Source: Agaribacterium sp. ZY112
GTDB lineage: Bacteria; Pseudomonadota; Gammaproteobacteria; Pseudomonadales; Cellvibrionaceae
Length of the DNA stretch: 64,000 nucleotides
Assembly (NCBI RefSeq): GCF_041346925.1
Contig: NZ_CP166840.1
Location: 1,426,001 to 1,490,000 of the forward strand
Direction of reading: 5' to 3'
Part shown: one piece after another, positions 26,608 through 34,346 of the stretch
Position numbering within the stretch: the first letter of the stretch is position 1
How the letters are laid out: each line of letters starts with the position of its first letter
Notes under the pieces: generated by a model
Databases searched by the model: none
What the model saw: only the letters and a program-made list of their open reading frames with translations
Told to the model about the DNA's origin: nothing
Translations under genes and position numbers: made by a program

Positions 26608-27165
26608 ATAACTGAATTTTTGCCCGCCTATGGACGCTTCGTACATTAAGCCGCCTTTAGCGTAGGTGAACACCAACATACCGTTTACCCATTCCGCGTT
26701 TTGTACTCCTGCATCGGCTTTAGAGCTAGCGCCTGCTGCATTGCCCGTCGTGCCGGCAGAGGCATTGGCTGAAGCGGTAATGGCGACAGCCGTGGCCTGT
26801 GCTCCAAATTCAAACTTGCCAGATGTGAATTGATCGTAGGCCTTTTTATTTTGAAACAAAATGATCTGGCTATAGGCTTGTCCACCTAGTTGTAAGCCAA
26901 TAGTTAACTGGCTCATTTTGCTTGTGCCAGTGACCGCTCCTGATTTATACACCTTGCCCTTGCCGTGAGCACCACCAATACCAAAGCCTCCTTTTCCTAT
27001 GGTGGGGAATAGTGCGTATGCATATGCCGAGTTTAACTTACTGCCGACAGCGGGGTTGGCTTTAAATTTAGCTAGGCTCTCTGCGTATTTGTCATCATCG
27101 GCAAAGCTAGTCGCTGAAAACAGGCATGAGAGCATCAGAGCTAAGGCAAATTTTAATGTGTTCAT
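26593..27165 (-). CDS. SYLF-domain (YSC84-like) lipid-binding exported protein
   Basis: A 190-residue exported protein with a Sec signal peptide ending SFA-DDDK. The rest is one SYLF domain: AYALFPTIGKGGFGIGGAHGKGKVYKSG, TIGLQLGGQAYSQIILFQNKKAYDQFTSGKFEFGAQATAVA, VFTYAKGGLMYEASIGGQKFSYKK. SYLF domains bind phosphoinositides in eukaryotes; bacterial periplasmic members are of unknown function, often upregulated in envelope stress. The Ala/Ser-rich stretch at about 125-150 (ASANASAGTTGNAAGASSKAD) is usual for the family. Monocistronic and convergent with the PhoD-like gene. Confidence 0.88.
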   Translation of the reverse strand: MNTLKFALALMLSCLFSATSFADDDKYAESLAKFKANPAVGSKLNSAYAYALFPTIGKGGFGIGGAHGKGKVYKSGAVTGTSKMSQLTIGLQLGGQAYSQIILFQNKKAYDQFTSGKFEFGAQATAVAITASANASAGTTGNAAGASSKADAGVQNAEWVNGMLVFTYAKGGLMYEASIGGQKFSYKKGQ

Positions 27166-27389
27166 TCTTCAATCCTTGATTGTTATTGAGGCTGAGTATA
27201 TGTAGTGCTTGTTTAGCTTAATGTGGCTTTAGTTGATTATAAACACTCTGTTAGTGAATAGTCAGCCATAGATGAGGCGTCACTACGAGTGAATCAGAAG
27301 CATAGCTTTATCAATGCGCTTGCTTGTAATAAATTAACGTCGCTTGCGACTAATTTAGAATTCTTTTTTCTCAGTTTTAATAAGGTCTT

Positions 27390-27929
27390 ATGTCTAATCC
27401 ACAAGATAAGCACAGTAGCCAATTATCAAGGGTATTTTCTTGGCTAAAAAGTGCGGCACTGTATCTGGCGCTATTTATTATTGTCTTCCAGTTGTTAGAT
27501 TTCTGGCGTGCGCGAGACCTTCCTAAAGAAGCACTACCTGAATTGCGCTATCAGAGTATTGATGGCGCCAGTTTAGATGTGAATGCTATGAGCCAAGAGT
27601 CTATAACGGTTTTGTATTTTTGGGCGACTTGGTGTGGCTATTGTAAAGTGACTTCGCCGGCGATAGAGAGGCTTGCGAAAGATGTCAATGTTGTCAGTAT
27701 TGCCATGGCGTCAGGATCGGATGAAGATCTAAAGCGCTATCAAGCTAAAAGAGATTACAGCTTTGTTGTGGTCAATGACGACTCTCAAGCTATTTCGCAG
27801 AGCTGGAAAGTAGGGGTGACCCCTTTTATTGTGATGATAAAAAATGGAGAGGTGGTCGAATATACCTCTGGCCTCAGTTCCTACCCGGGGTTGTGGTTAA
27901 GAGCGAAGTGGGCAGACTTTCGCTATTAG
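27390..27929 (+). CDS. Membrane-anchored thioredoxin-fold protein disulfide oxidoreductase
   Basis: A 179-residue protein with an N-terminal signal anchor (about 18-37, AALYLALFIIVFQLLDFW) and a periplasmic thioredoxin domain with the active site FWATWCGYC (Cys82-Cys85) and cis-Pro in GVTPFIVMIKNG. This matches the ScsD/TlpA-like protein disulfide oxidoreductase group, which move electrons to or from envelope thiols. The partner is not encoded nearby. The ATG at 27390 follows TAAGGTCTT. Confidence 0.85.
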   Translation: MSNPQDKHSSQLSRVFSWLKSAALYLALFIIVFQLLDFWRARDLPKEALPELRYQSIDGASLDVNAMSQESITVLYFWATWCGYCKVTSPAIERLAKDVNVVSIAMASGSDEDLKRYQAKRDYSFVVVNDDSQAISQSWKVGVTPFIVMIKNGEVVEYTSGLSSYPGLWLRAKWADFRY

Positions 27930-27956
27930 CTTGTTGATGGTTAGCGTCATTGGCTT

Positions 27957-28253
27957 TTATTCTTTTGCAATAAAGCGTGCATACAGATAAAGGCCAGCAA
28001 TAGCGCTGCCTAAAGGAAAAGAGAGTAAAGCCAGCAAACTGGCTGCTAAGGCAAGGTGGGTAGAGAAAGAGTATTTTTGTAGCAAGCTAATGCCTGCTAC
28101 TAAGCAGAGTCCGTTATATAACAGCGCTAGGCCAAATAAACGCTCTTCTCCTGAAAAATAGAATGAGTGAGATTTGTATAAAAGCGCAAGTGAAAGGCTG
28201 GCGTTGATGATAAATAGCCAAGCACTTAGTTGAACTAACTCACTTTTTTTCAT
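27957..28253 (-). CDS. Small four-helix inner-membrane protein
   Basis: A 98-residue protein made of about four hydrophobic helices (LSAWLFIINASLSLALLY; RLFGLALLYNGLCLVAGISLL; THLALAASLLALLSFPLGSAIAGLYLYARF) with a short charged C-terminus. I do not recognise a named family. It is 38 nt upstream of the tesA-like gene's 3' end on the same strand and could be read through from it. Confidence 0.6.
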   Translation of the reverse strand: MKKSELVQLSAWLFIINASLSLALLYKSHSFYFSGEERLFGLALLYNGLCLVAGISLLQKYSFSTHLALAASLLALLSFPLGSAIAGLYLYARFIAKE

Positions 28254-28291
28254 GTTGTATTGCAGCCCAGAGCATAGTCTGGGCCCCTTAG

Positions 28292-29011
28292 TTATTTCGA
28301 TCTTTGCTTATCTTGCTGTTTAAGCCACTTACTTATCAGCGGATATATGTTGTTAAGTACGTGTTTTTGGCCTTCGGCGTTGGGATGAAGACCGTCTTTT
28401 TTCATAAGTTCACTGTTGCCTGCTACGCCCTCTAAGAGAAAGGGCATTAACATGGCTTTTTCACTTGTGGCTATTTTTTCATACAAGCCAAAAAAGGGTT
28501 CTGTGTAGCGTTTACCTCGGTTTGGCGGTAGTTGTATACCAAGCAATAACACATCTGCACCTGAGTTTTTTGCCTGTTTAACGAGCCTTGTCAGTGATTG
28601 CTGAATATAAGGGATAGGGCGGCCCTGTAAGCCATCGTTAGCACCTAATTCAATAATAATGAGTTCAGGTTTCTGTGCTGATTCTATATGCGCAAATAGA
28701 ATTTGTTCACCGCCTGCTATTGTCAGGCCACTGACCGATGCGTTATTGATATCAACTAGATAGCCTTCACTTTTTAGCTTGTTTTCAAGCAAAGTCACCC
28801 AGCCTTGGTCTTTATCTAGTTGGTAAGCAGCACTTAAGCTATCACCTAGCACTAAGATTTGCCTGCTGCTTTGGTCTTTTGTGGGAACTGTATTGGCAGC
28901 AAGTGAACTAAAGGCGCTCAATAGCAGTAAAACTAAGGTGCAAAGCCGTGCACTTACTTTTACTAATGGTAAGCTATTTCTAATTTTCCACGGGGTCGGG
29001 CTTCTATACAT
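28292..29011 (-). CDS. tesA: SGNH-family arylesterase/lysophospholipase TesA
   Basis: A 239-residue exported esterase. The signal segment is about 18-39. SGNH blocks: ILVLGDSLSAAY with nucleophile Ser58, SVSGLTIAGG, IIELGANDGLQG, and KDGLHPNAEGQ with the Asp-x-x-His pair. This is the TesA/thioesterase I type (thioesterase, protease-like esterase and lysophospholipase activities in the periplasm). The neighbourhood tesA divergent from ybbA-ybbP is conserved in many gammaproteobacteria. Here the two divergent ATG codons share a single CATG (29009-29012), so each 5' leader lies inside the other gene. Confidence 0.9.
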   Translation of the reverse strand: MYRSPTPWKIRNSLPLVKVSARLCTLVLLLLSAFSSLAANTVPTKDQSSRQILVLGDSLSAAYQLDKDQGWVTLLENKLKSEGYLVDINNASVSGLTIAGGEQILFAHIESAQKPELIIIELGANDGLQGRPIPYIQQSLTRLVKQAKNSGADVLLLGIQLPPNRGKRYTEPFFGLYEKIATSEKAMLMPFLLEGVAGNSELMKKDGLHPNAEGQKHVLNNIYPLISKWLKQQDKQRSK

Positions 29012-29669
29012 GATTAGCGCTCATAAAGTGTGTCAAACAGTGCCAGTTTATAATGGTGAACTGCATATACTCAAAGATATTAACCTGCATATCGATGCGG
29101 GCGAAAGTGTGGCGATTGTTGGTGCCTCAGGTTCAGGTAAAACAACTCTGCTAGGCATGCTTGCAGGGCTTGATACCCCTAGTTCTGGTGAGATAGAGCT
29201 TCAACAGATTGAAATAACTCAGCTCGATGAAGAGCAGCGTGCTCAAAGGCGTCGAGAGTGTGTCTCTTTTGTTTTTCAGAACTTTCAATTATTAGATAGC
29301 TTAAGTGCCCTTGAAAACATTATGTTGCCCTTAGAGGTAAAGGCCGACCCCGCCGCGCGTGAAAAAGCCCTAAATTACTTAAAGCGTGTTGGTTTAGAGC
29401 AGCGTGCCAGTCACTATCCACAGCAGCTTTCCGGTGGCGAGCAGCAGCGCGTGGCTCTCGCTAGGGCCTTTGCCTGTGAGGCACCGATTATTTTTGCTGA
29501 TGAACCAACGGGCAATTTAGATGCGGAAACTGGCGAGCATATTACAGATTTGTTGTTTGAGCTAAATCAAGAGAATGGAACGACCTTGGTGATGGTGACA
29601 CATTCAAATGAGCTTGCTGAGCGCTGTTCGCGTCAGTTGCGTTTGCATGCGGGGGCGCTCCTTGAATAA
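29010..29669 (+). CDS. ybbA: ABC transporter ATP-binding protein YbbA
   Basis: The ATPase of a MacB/LolD-type exporter, 219 residues from the ATG at 29010. Motifs: Walker [10 protein letters not shown] (Lys44), Q-loop [17 protein letters not shown], signature [14 protein letters not shown], Walker [13 protein letters not shown], and H-loop VTHS. An in-frame ATG at 28881 would add 43 residues antisense to the tesA signal peptide; the homologous start is at MISAHKV. It overlaps the permease gene by 8 nt. In E. coli, ybbA-ybbP-tesA form the same cluster; an export role for hydrophobic compounds has been suggested, but the substrate is not established. Confidence 0.92.
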   Translation: MISAHKVCQTVPVYNGELHILKDINLHIDAGESVAIVGASGSGKTTLLGMLAGLDTPSSGEIELQQIEITQLDEEQRAQRRRECVSFVFQNFQLLDSLSALENIMLPLEVKADPAAREKALNYLKRVGLEQRASHYPQQLSGGEQQRVALARAFACEAPIIFADEPTGNLDAETGEHITDLLFELNQENGTTLVMVTHSNELAERCSRQLRLHAGALLE

Positions 29670-32190
29670 GTCTCCGTTTCCTCATTTATTCGGCCTTGCG
29701 ACCAAGCTGCTTAAACGAGATTTACGCAGTGGTAACTTAAGTGTGCTTGCTTTGTCCTTATTGTTAGGGGTAGCAACGGTTACCAGTATTAGTTTATTTA
29801 GCTCTCGTATCCATAATTCAATTTATGATGAAGCGGCACAATTTATGGCTGCTGATGCATCGGTTGGCGGTACTCAGGCCATTGAAGCGACGTGGTCTGA
29901 ACAGGCGCGTGAGCAGGGCTTAAAAATAGCTGAAACCGTATCTTTTTCGGCCATGGTTTTTAGTGCTGAGCACATGGCACTAGGGCAGGTAAAAGCGGTG
30001 TCATCCAGTTATCCTTTATTGGGTTCGATAGAGGTTGGTGACAAGCTCTTTAGTTCCGGCGACGATGTTCGTTATGGGCCTGCTGTTGGTGAGTTATGGA
30101 TTGCCCCAAGACTGTTTGATTATTTACAACTTAATATAGGCGATACAGTTGCTCTAGGTGATGCCGAATTTAAGCTGGCTAAGATTATTAATCGCGAGCC
30201 AGATCAAGGCCAAAGTTTTTTTGGTTTTGCTCCTAGAGTGATGATTCACATTGATGATGTGGATAAAACCAATGCGATACAGTTAGGTAGTCGTATAAGT
30301 TATAAACTTATGCTTACTGGTGAGAGTGAGCAGCTTACTAATTACAAGCAGTGGCTCGAACCACTGTTAGGTCAGCATCATTATTGGAGCAGTGCAAAAG
30401 ATGCTAATCAAAGTGTGGTTGGGGCTTTAGAGCGAGCTGAAAATTTCTTATTACTCGCCGGTAGCCTTGGGGTGATTTTAGGTGGTGCTGCGATTGCTCT
30501 TGCTGCTCGGCGTTATGCTTTACAGCATGTGCGTACCGTTGCCTTGCTTAAGACCATGGGCTGCAAGCCAAACGAAGTCATGCAGATTTTCTTTTTTGCC
30601 CTATTTCTTATTGCTCTTATCTCGGTGTTACTGGGAAGTTTATTGGGCTGGTTTGGGCATTATTTGATCTTACTTGCTGTACAGGGCTTGTTTGTAGCCG
30701 AGCCGGCTGCAGCAAGCTTTTCGGCTTATTTTACGGGTGTGATGACGGGTTTTATCTCTCTTTTGGCCTTTGCCGTTCCGCCTTTACTGCAGCTCAAGCA
30801 AGTGACGCCTGCGGTCGCACTCAAGCGCAGTTATAGTCAGAGTTTTTCATCTTGGAAAAGTAATGCTGTTGGCGTTGTTGCTGTGCTGTTGTTATTGTTT
30901 TTATACAGTTCGAGCCTAAGCTTAACCTTTATTTTGTTTTCTGCAGCCTTGGCGACTTTAATTGGAGTTTATGCACTTTCGTGGTTGAGCATTAAATTAG
31001 TACATCACTTAGTGCCCTTAGTTGGCGCTGGTTGGCGTTTAGGCTTAAATAATTTGCAGCGGCACAGGCAGAGTAATGCCATGCAAATTGTTATTTTCTC
31101 TACTCTGTTAATGTTGGTAGCCTTGATTTTTAGTGTTAGAACCGAGCTTGTGTCACAGTGGCAAAATCAATTGCCGGAAGATGCAGCCAATCATTTTGCT
31201 TTTAATATTCAAAGCTATGAGGCCGATGCCGTTAAGTCTCATTTAAAACAGGCCGATATTGATCACAGCCCTTTTTACCCTATGACACGCGGGCGTATTA
31301 CGACCGTTAATGGTGTCCCTTTAAAGGCATTGGTTGAACAGTACGCAACAGGGCGTATTGACTATGAGCGTGAAGTTAATTTAAGTTCGGCTTTGGTTCT
31401 GGGTGAAGACAATGTCATTGTTCAGGGGCAGTGGTGGGGTGGCGAATTAGAGCTTGGTCAGCTCTCCTCTAATGAAGAGCCGCTTCTACTGGCATCTGTC
31501 GAAGAAAGTTATGCCAAAGGTCTTAACCTTAGCATCGGCGATATCATTATCTTTAGTGTTGCTGGGCAGGAGCTTAAAGCCAAGTTAAGTAATATACGAA
31601 CAGTCAAGTGGGATTCAATGAATCCTAATTTTTATATCTTATTTAACCAGCCCTTAGCGGACTCTTATGGAGCCAATTGGCTGACTAGTTTTTATTTGGC
31701 TAGCGAGGATAAAGACAAGCTTAACAAGTTGGCGCGAAGTTTTCCTACCTTGAGTCTGATTGAGCTTGATCAGACTATTAATCAGCTGCAAAGTATTATT
31801 GAAAAAATCAGTGCGGCGGTGGAATTTATTCTTGTCTTGATATTCGCTTCTGGCTTCTTGGTTTTAGTTGCTTCTATTCAAGCTACTTTGGATATGCGCT
31901 TTAAAGAAAGTGCTATCTTGAGAACCCTTGGAGCCGATAAAGCTTTGGTTAGGCGAACTCTACTGATTGAATTTGGTGCTTTAGGTCTGAGTGCGGGTAT
32001 TCTTGCGGCTGTAGGTAGTGAGCTTGCGCTGTACTTTTTGCAATTACGTATATTTAATATGGACTATGTGCCTTTTTATTGGTTGTGGCCGTTTTTACCC
32101 GTGCTTGGTGCCGTGCTAATCGCTTTGGCTGGTTGGCTATCGACCCGCAAGGTCATTAAAGTCACGCCAATGTCCGTATTGAGGAGCTAA
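29662..32190 (+). CDS. ybbP: ABC transporter permease YbbP
   Basis: A permease of about 842 residues with the FtsX/MacB-type fold duplicated: an N-terminal helix (about 25-45), a large periplasmic domain, three helices near 260-400, further helices near 420-470, a second periplasmic domain, and the last three helices near 725-840. The FtsX-like segment ALLKTMGCKPNEVMQIFF and the second copy AILRTLGADKALVRRTLL are the coupling helices. The start is probably the TTG at 29662 that overlaps the ybbA stop (TTGAATAA) with GGGGG upstream; an ATG at 29647 is the alternative. The protein begins LATKLLKRDLRSGNLSVLALSL, like E. coli YbbP. It works with YbbA in the inner membrane. Confidence 0.9.
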   Translation: MNKSPFPHLFGLATKLLKRDLRSGNLSVLALSLLLGVATVTSISLFSSRIHNSIYDEAAQFMAADASVGGTQAIEATWSEQAREQGLKIAETVSFSAMVFSAEHMALGQVKAVSSSYPLLGSIEVGDKLFSSGDDVRYGPAVGELWIAPRLFDYLQLNIGDTVALGDAEFKLAKIINREPDQGQSFFGFAPRVMIHIDDVDKTNAIQLGSRISYKLMLTGESEQLTNYKQWLEPLLGQHHYWSSAKDANQSVVGALERAENFLLLAGSLGVILGGAAIALAARRYALQHVRTVALLKTMGCKPNEVMQIFFFALFLIALISVLLGSLLGWFGHYLILLAVQGLFVAEPAAASFSAYFTGVMTGFISLLAFAVPPLLQLKQVTPAVALKRSYSQSFSSWKSNAVGVVAVLLLLFLYSSSLSLTFILFSAALATLIGVYALSWLSIKLVHHLVPLVGAGWRLGLNNLQRHRQSNAMQIVIFSTLLMLVALIFSVRTELVSQWQNQLPEDAANHFAFNIQSYEADAVKSHLKQADIDHSPFYPMTRGRITTVNGVPLKALVEQYATGRIDYEREVNLSSALVLGEDNVIVQGQWWGGELELGQLSSNEEPLLLASVEESYAKGLNLSIGDIIIFSVAGQELKAKLSNIRTVKWDSMNPNFYILFNQPLADSYGANWLTSFYLASEDKDKLNKLARSFPTLSLIELDQTINQLQSIIEKISAAVEFILVLIFASGFLVLVASIQATLDMRFKESAILRTLGADKALVRRTLLIEFGALGLSAGILAAVGSELALYFLQLRIFNMDYVPFYWLWPFLPVLGAVLIALAGWLSTRKVIKVTPMSVLRS

Positions 32191-32688
32191 ATGTTGTTAA
32201 ACAAGGGAGTGAATGTGAGCTTTACCGTTGTTGAAATTAAAGATGAACAGGGCCTAAGGCGTTGTTTTCCTGCGTTTAAAGAGTTAAGGCCCAAGTTAGA
32301 AAAAGAGGCTTTTGTTAAGCAAGTGCAGCGTCAGTACCAGCAGGGCTATTGTGTTGTTGCGATTGAAGAATTAGAGGAAGAGACACATAGTACGGAGGCA
32401 TCTTATCCTAGTGTATTGGGTTTTCGTTTTATCGAAAACTTGGCTTGGGGAAAAATTATCTATATTGATGATTTAGCCACTATCAGTGGTCATCGTGGCC
32501 AAGGCTTTGCACCTGCTTTACTTGATTGGATTATTGAACTTGCCCAAAATCAACATTGTGATGCCGTACACCTTGATAGTGGTTATGCAAGGAATGCCGC
32601 TCATAAAGTCTATTTAAATAAAGGTTTTATTCTAAGCTCTCATCATTTTTCGTGTGATTTACGCTCTCAAGCTAAAGCTCTTGTTTGA
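32191..32688 (+). CDS. GNAT family N-acetyltransferase
   Basis: A 165-residue acetyltransferase. The ATG directly follows the ybbP stop and GAGGAG lies just upstream inside ybbP, so it is the third gene of that operon. The GNAT motif A is IYIDDLATISGHRGQGFAPALLDWIIELA and motif B contains HLDSGYARNAAHKVYLNKGFILSSHHF, resembling the subgroup with an H-x-F-S/C C-terminal end often annotated as acetyltransferases of small amines. The substrate is unknown. Its link with the transporter is by position only. Confidence 0.85.
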   Translation: MLLNKGVNVSFTVVEIKDEQGLRRCFPAFKELRPKLEKEAFVKQVQRQYQQGYCVVAIEELEEETHSTEASYPSVLGFRFIENLAWGKIIYIDDLATISGHRGQGFAPALLDWIIELAQNQHCDAVHLDSGYARNAAHKVYLNKGFILSSHHFSCDLRSQAKALV

Positions 32689-32732
32689 GGTGCTATGTAC
32701 AATTCCTTGGTTTGTTAATTCTGTACGTAAGT

Positions 32733-33230
32733 TCAGTCTTGTTTATCTTTAATCACTTGCTCTATCTCTACTGCTAATTTATTGAGTTGAGAATGGGTTT
32801 TTTTAACTATATAGCCTTCTTTATTTAAGAGAATAACTGTGGGTGTTCCGGGTACTTTAAAGTAACTACTTAGATACAGCTTAGGGTCATTAATCACTTT
32901 GGCTTGTAGATGGTATTCTTCAATATAGTTTTTTATTTGTGTTAGTGACTTGTAATCTTGGTCTTGGTTAATAGCCAAAAACCTTAGGTCTTGATGGTAG
33001 CTATCGTAGAGGCTGTTTAAGGCAGGCATTTCTTTTTTACAAAAACTGCAGTTGACCGACCAAAAAAACAGTAAACTTGCTTGGCCTTGAGAGAGCTCTG
33101 CTAAGCTACTGAGTTTACCATCGGCAAACATTGGCACATCTAAGTGGCCCGTGTTTGTCTCCGCTGTAACAAAAGTGCTGGATATTGAGCTTAGAAAAGT
33201 AAGTGCGAGTGCTTTAAATAAAGAGCGCAT
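32733..33230 (-). CDS. TlpA-like periplasmic thioredoxin-fold protein
   Basis: A 165-residue exported thiol oxidoreductase. Signal peptide about 1-24. The TlpA/ResA-type domain follows, with active site FFWSVNCSFCKKEMPAL (Cys61-Cys64), FLAINQDQDYKSLTQIK and cis-Pro in VPGTPTVILLNKEG. Such proteins keep envelope cysteines or cytochrome haem sites reduced. It is monocistronic and convergent with the acetyltransferase gene. The CSFC active site is unusual beside the more common CxPC and may shift its redox potential. Confidence 0.85.
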   Translation of the reverse strand: MRSLFKALALTFLSSISSTFVTAETNTGHLDVPMFADGKLSSLAELSQGQASLLFFWSVNCSFCKKEMPALNSLYDSYHQDLRFLAINQDQDYKSLTQIKNYIEEYHLQAKVINDPKLYLSSYFKVPGTPTVILLNKEGYIVKKTHSQLNKLAVEIEQVIKDKQD

Positions 33231-33454
33231 TTGCCCTCCTCCTATTGAAATGAACCTGCTTTGCGTGTTTGGATAACTTAAAGGCAGCCGTTGCGTGTTT
33301 TTATTGCCGAGCCTGTAAGAAAAAAGGCTTTATAAGGACTAAATTCAGTTACTAGTGCTCTGACTGGCAGGTGTGTCGCTCTAGTGTTGTCGTCTGAACT
33401 AGCCCCTATAAAGCTAAGCGGGGATGTTAACGATGCTTTTACTGCTTAGTTTTG

Positions 33455-33994
33455 TTACATGGCAGCTTCGATGTAACGCTTGGCACCGGCTGATACAACC
33501 GATAAGCCACCTTGCATATATTGGTGAACAAGCTCTGGGTTCTCAGCTTCTTCAGTGACGTCGTATTTGGCTTCCCAAACAAGCAGTGACTGAGTTTCGT
33601 TTATAGGATGAACTTGCACGGTGTTGTACATATTGATCATAGGTAGCTCACTGCCATCGACCAGGGTGTAAGTGAGGGTCATTGATACTTCATCAAATGC
33701 CACAACTTGCTCGACCAGTTTGCGGCCATCATGATGCACGCAGGTTCGGATAGCGCCTTCGCCTTCGCCTTCAACCGAGGTGCTTGCAAACACTTCAGGT
33801 ACAAAGTTTTCGATGCCATCAACACGGCCGATTTCTTTCCACACTTTGTTGGCTGGAGCATTAATAACCTGGCGGGCGATGGCTTGGTTGTCGCGCTTAT
33901 CAATAGGCGCGTCACTTAGCTCTGCCATAGTAAAAGAGCTAAATAAAAGGGCGCTGCTAAAGGTAAGGGCTTTAATTATTTTGGACTTAATCAT
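33455..33994 (-). CDS. Exported SRPBCC (polyketide cyclase-like) protein
   Basis: A 179-residue protein with a Sec signal (SSALLFSSFTMA) and one SRPBCC/START-like cone domain: NQAIARQVINAPANKVWKEIGRVDGIENFVPEV, TCVHHDGRKLVEQVVAFDEVSMTLTYTLVDG, SLLVWEAKYDV. The fold binds hydrophobic ligands in a deep pocket; the ligand here is unknown. It is divergent from the second CadC-like regulator gene, 352 nt away, which suggests it is the regulated gene. The C-terminal QYMQGGLSVVSAGAKRYIEAAM helix is typical of the family. Confidence 0.85.
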   Translation of the reverse strand: MIKSKIIKALTFSSALLFSSFTMAELSDAPIDKRDNQAIARQVINAPANKVWKEIGRVDGIENFVPEVFASTSVEGEGEGAIRTCVHHDGRKLVEQVVAFDEVSMTLTYTLVDGSELPMINMYNTVQVHPINETQSLLVWEAKYDVTEEAENPELVHQYMQGGLSVVSAGAKRYIEAAM

Positions 33995-34346
33995 GGTTTC
34001 TTCCTGTGTCTGTATATGTATAAAATCTGTTCTAGGCTCACTTGCTTAAGAAGCGGCTTGGCTTGTTAGGCTCATGTCGTTGCTGACGCTTAAGATTTAT
34101 AAGTGAGGCGCTAAAAAAGTTGATGAAATAAAGCCAGTATTTATCTGAAATAAATCTTTCCTTAATTAAATCAATGGCTTAGCTTGGTGGTTTTAATGGG
34201 CTTGTAGAAGCTGGGGCTTTGGCAAAGCGCCAAAAAGTGAAGCAGATGAAGCCAAATACGTTCATGATGGCCTCTAAAGGCTATGAAAAAACGCGTAAAA
34301 CAAGATAAGAAAAAAGCTAATAAGCCGAGTGCGTTTGGCTAAAGAG
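33995..34346. other. Divergent intergenic region between SRPBCC and CadC-like genes
   Basis: About 350 bases with no coding pattern. It should hold both promoters and any binding site of the CadC-like regulator. A short dyad near 34215-34235 (TTTGGC-AAA-GCGCCAAA) is the only symmetric element I notice. The reverse-strand open frame here (34462 downward) is not supported. Confidence 0.4.
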
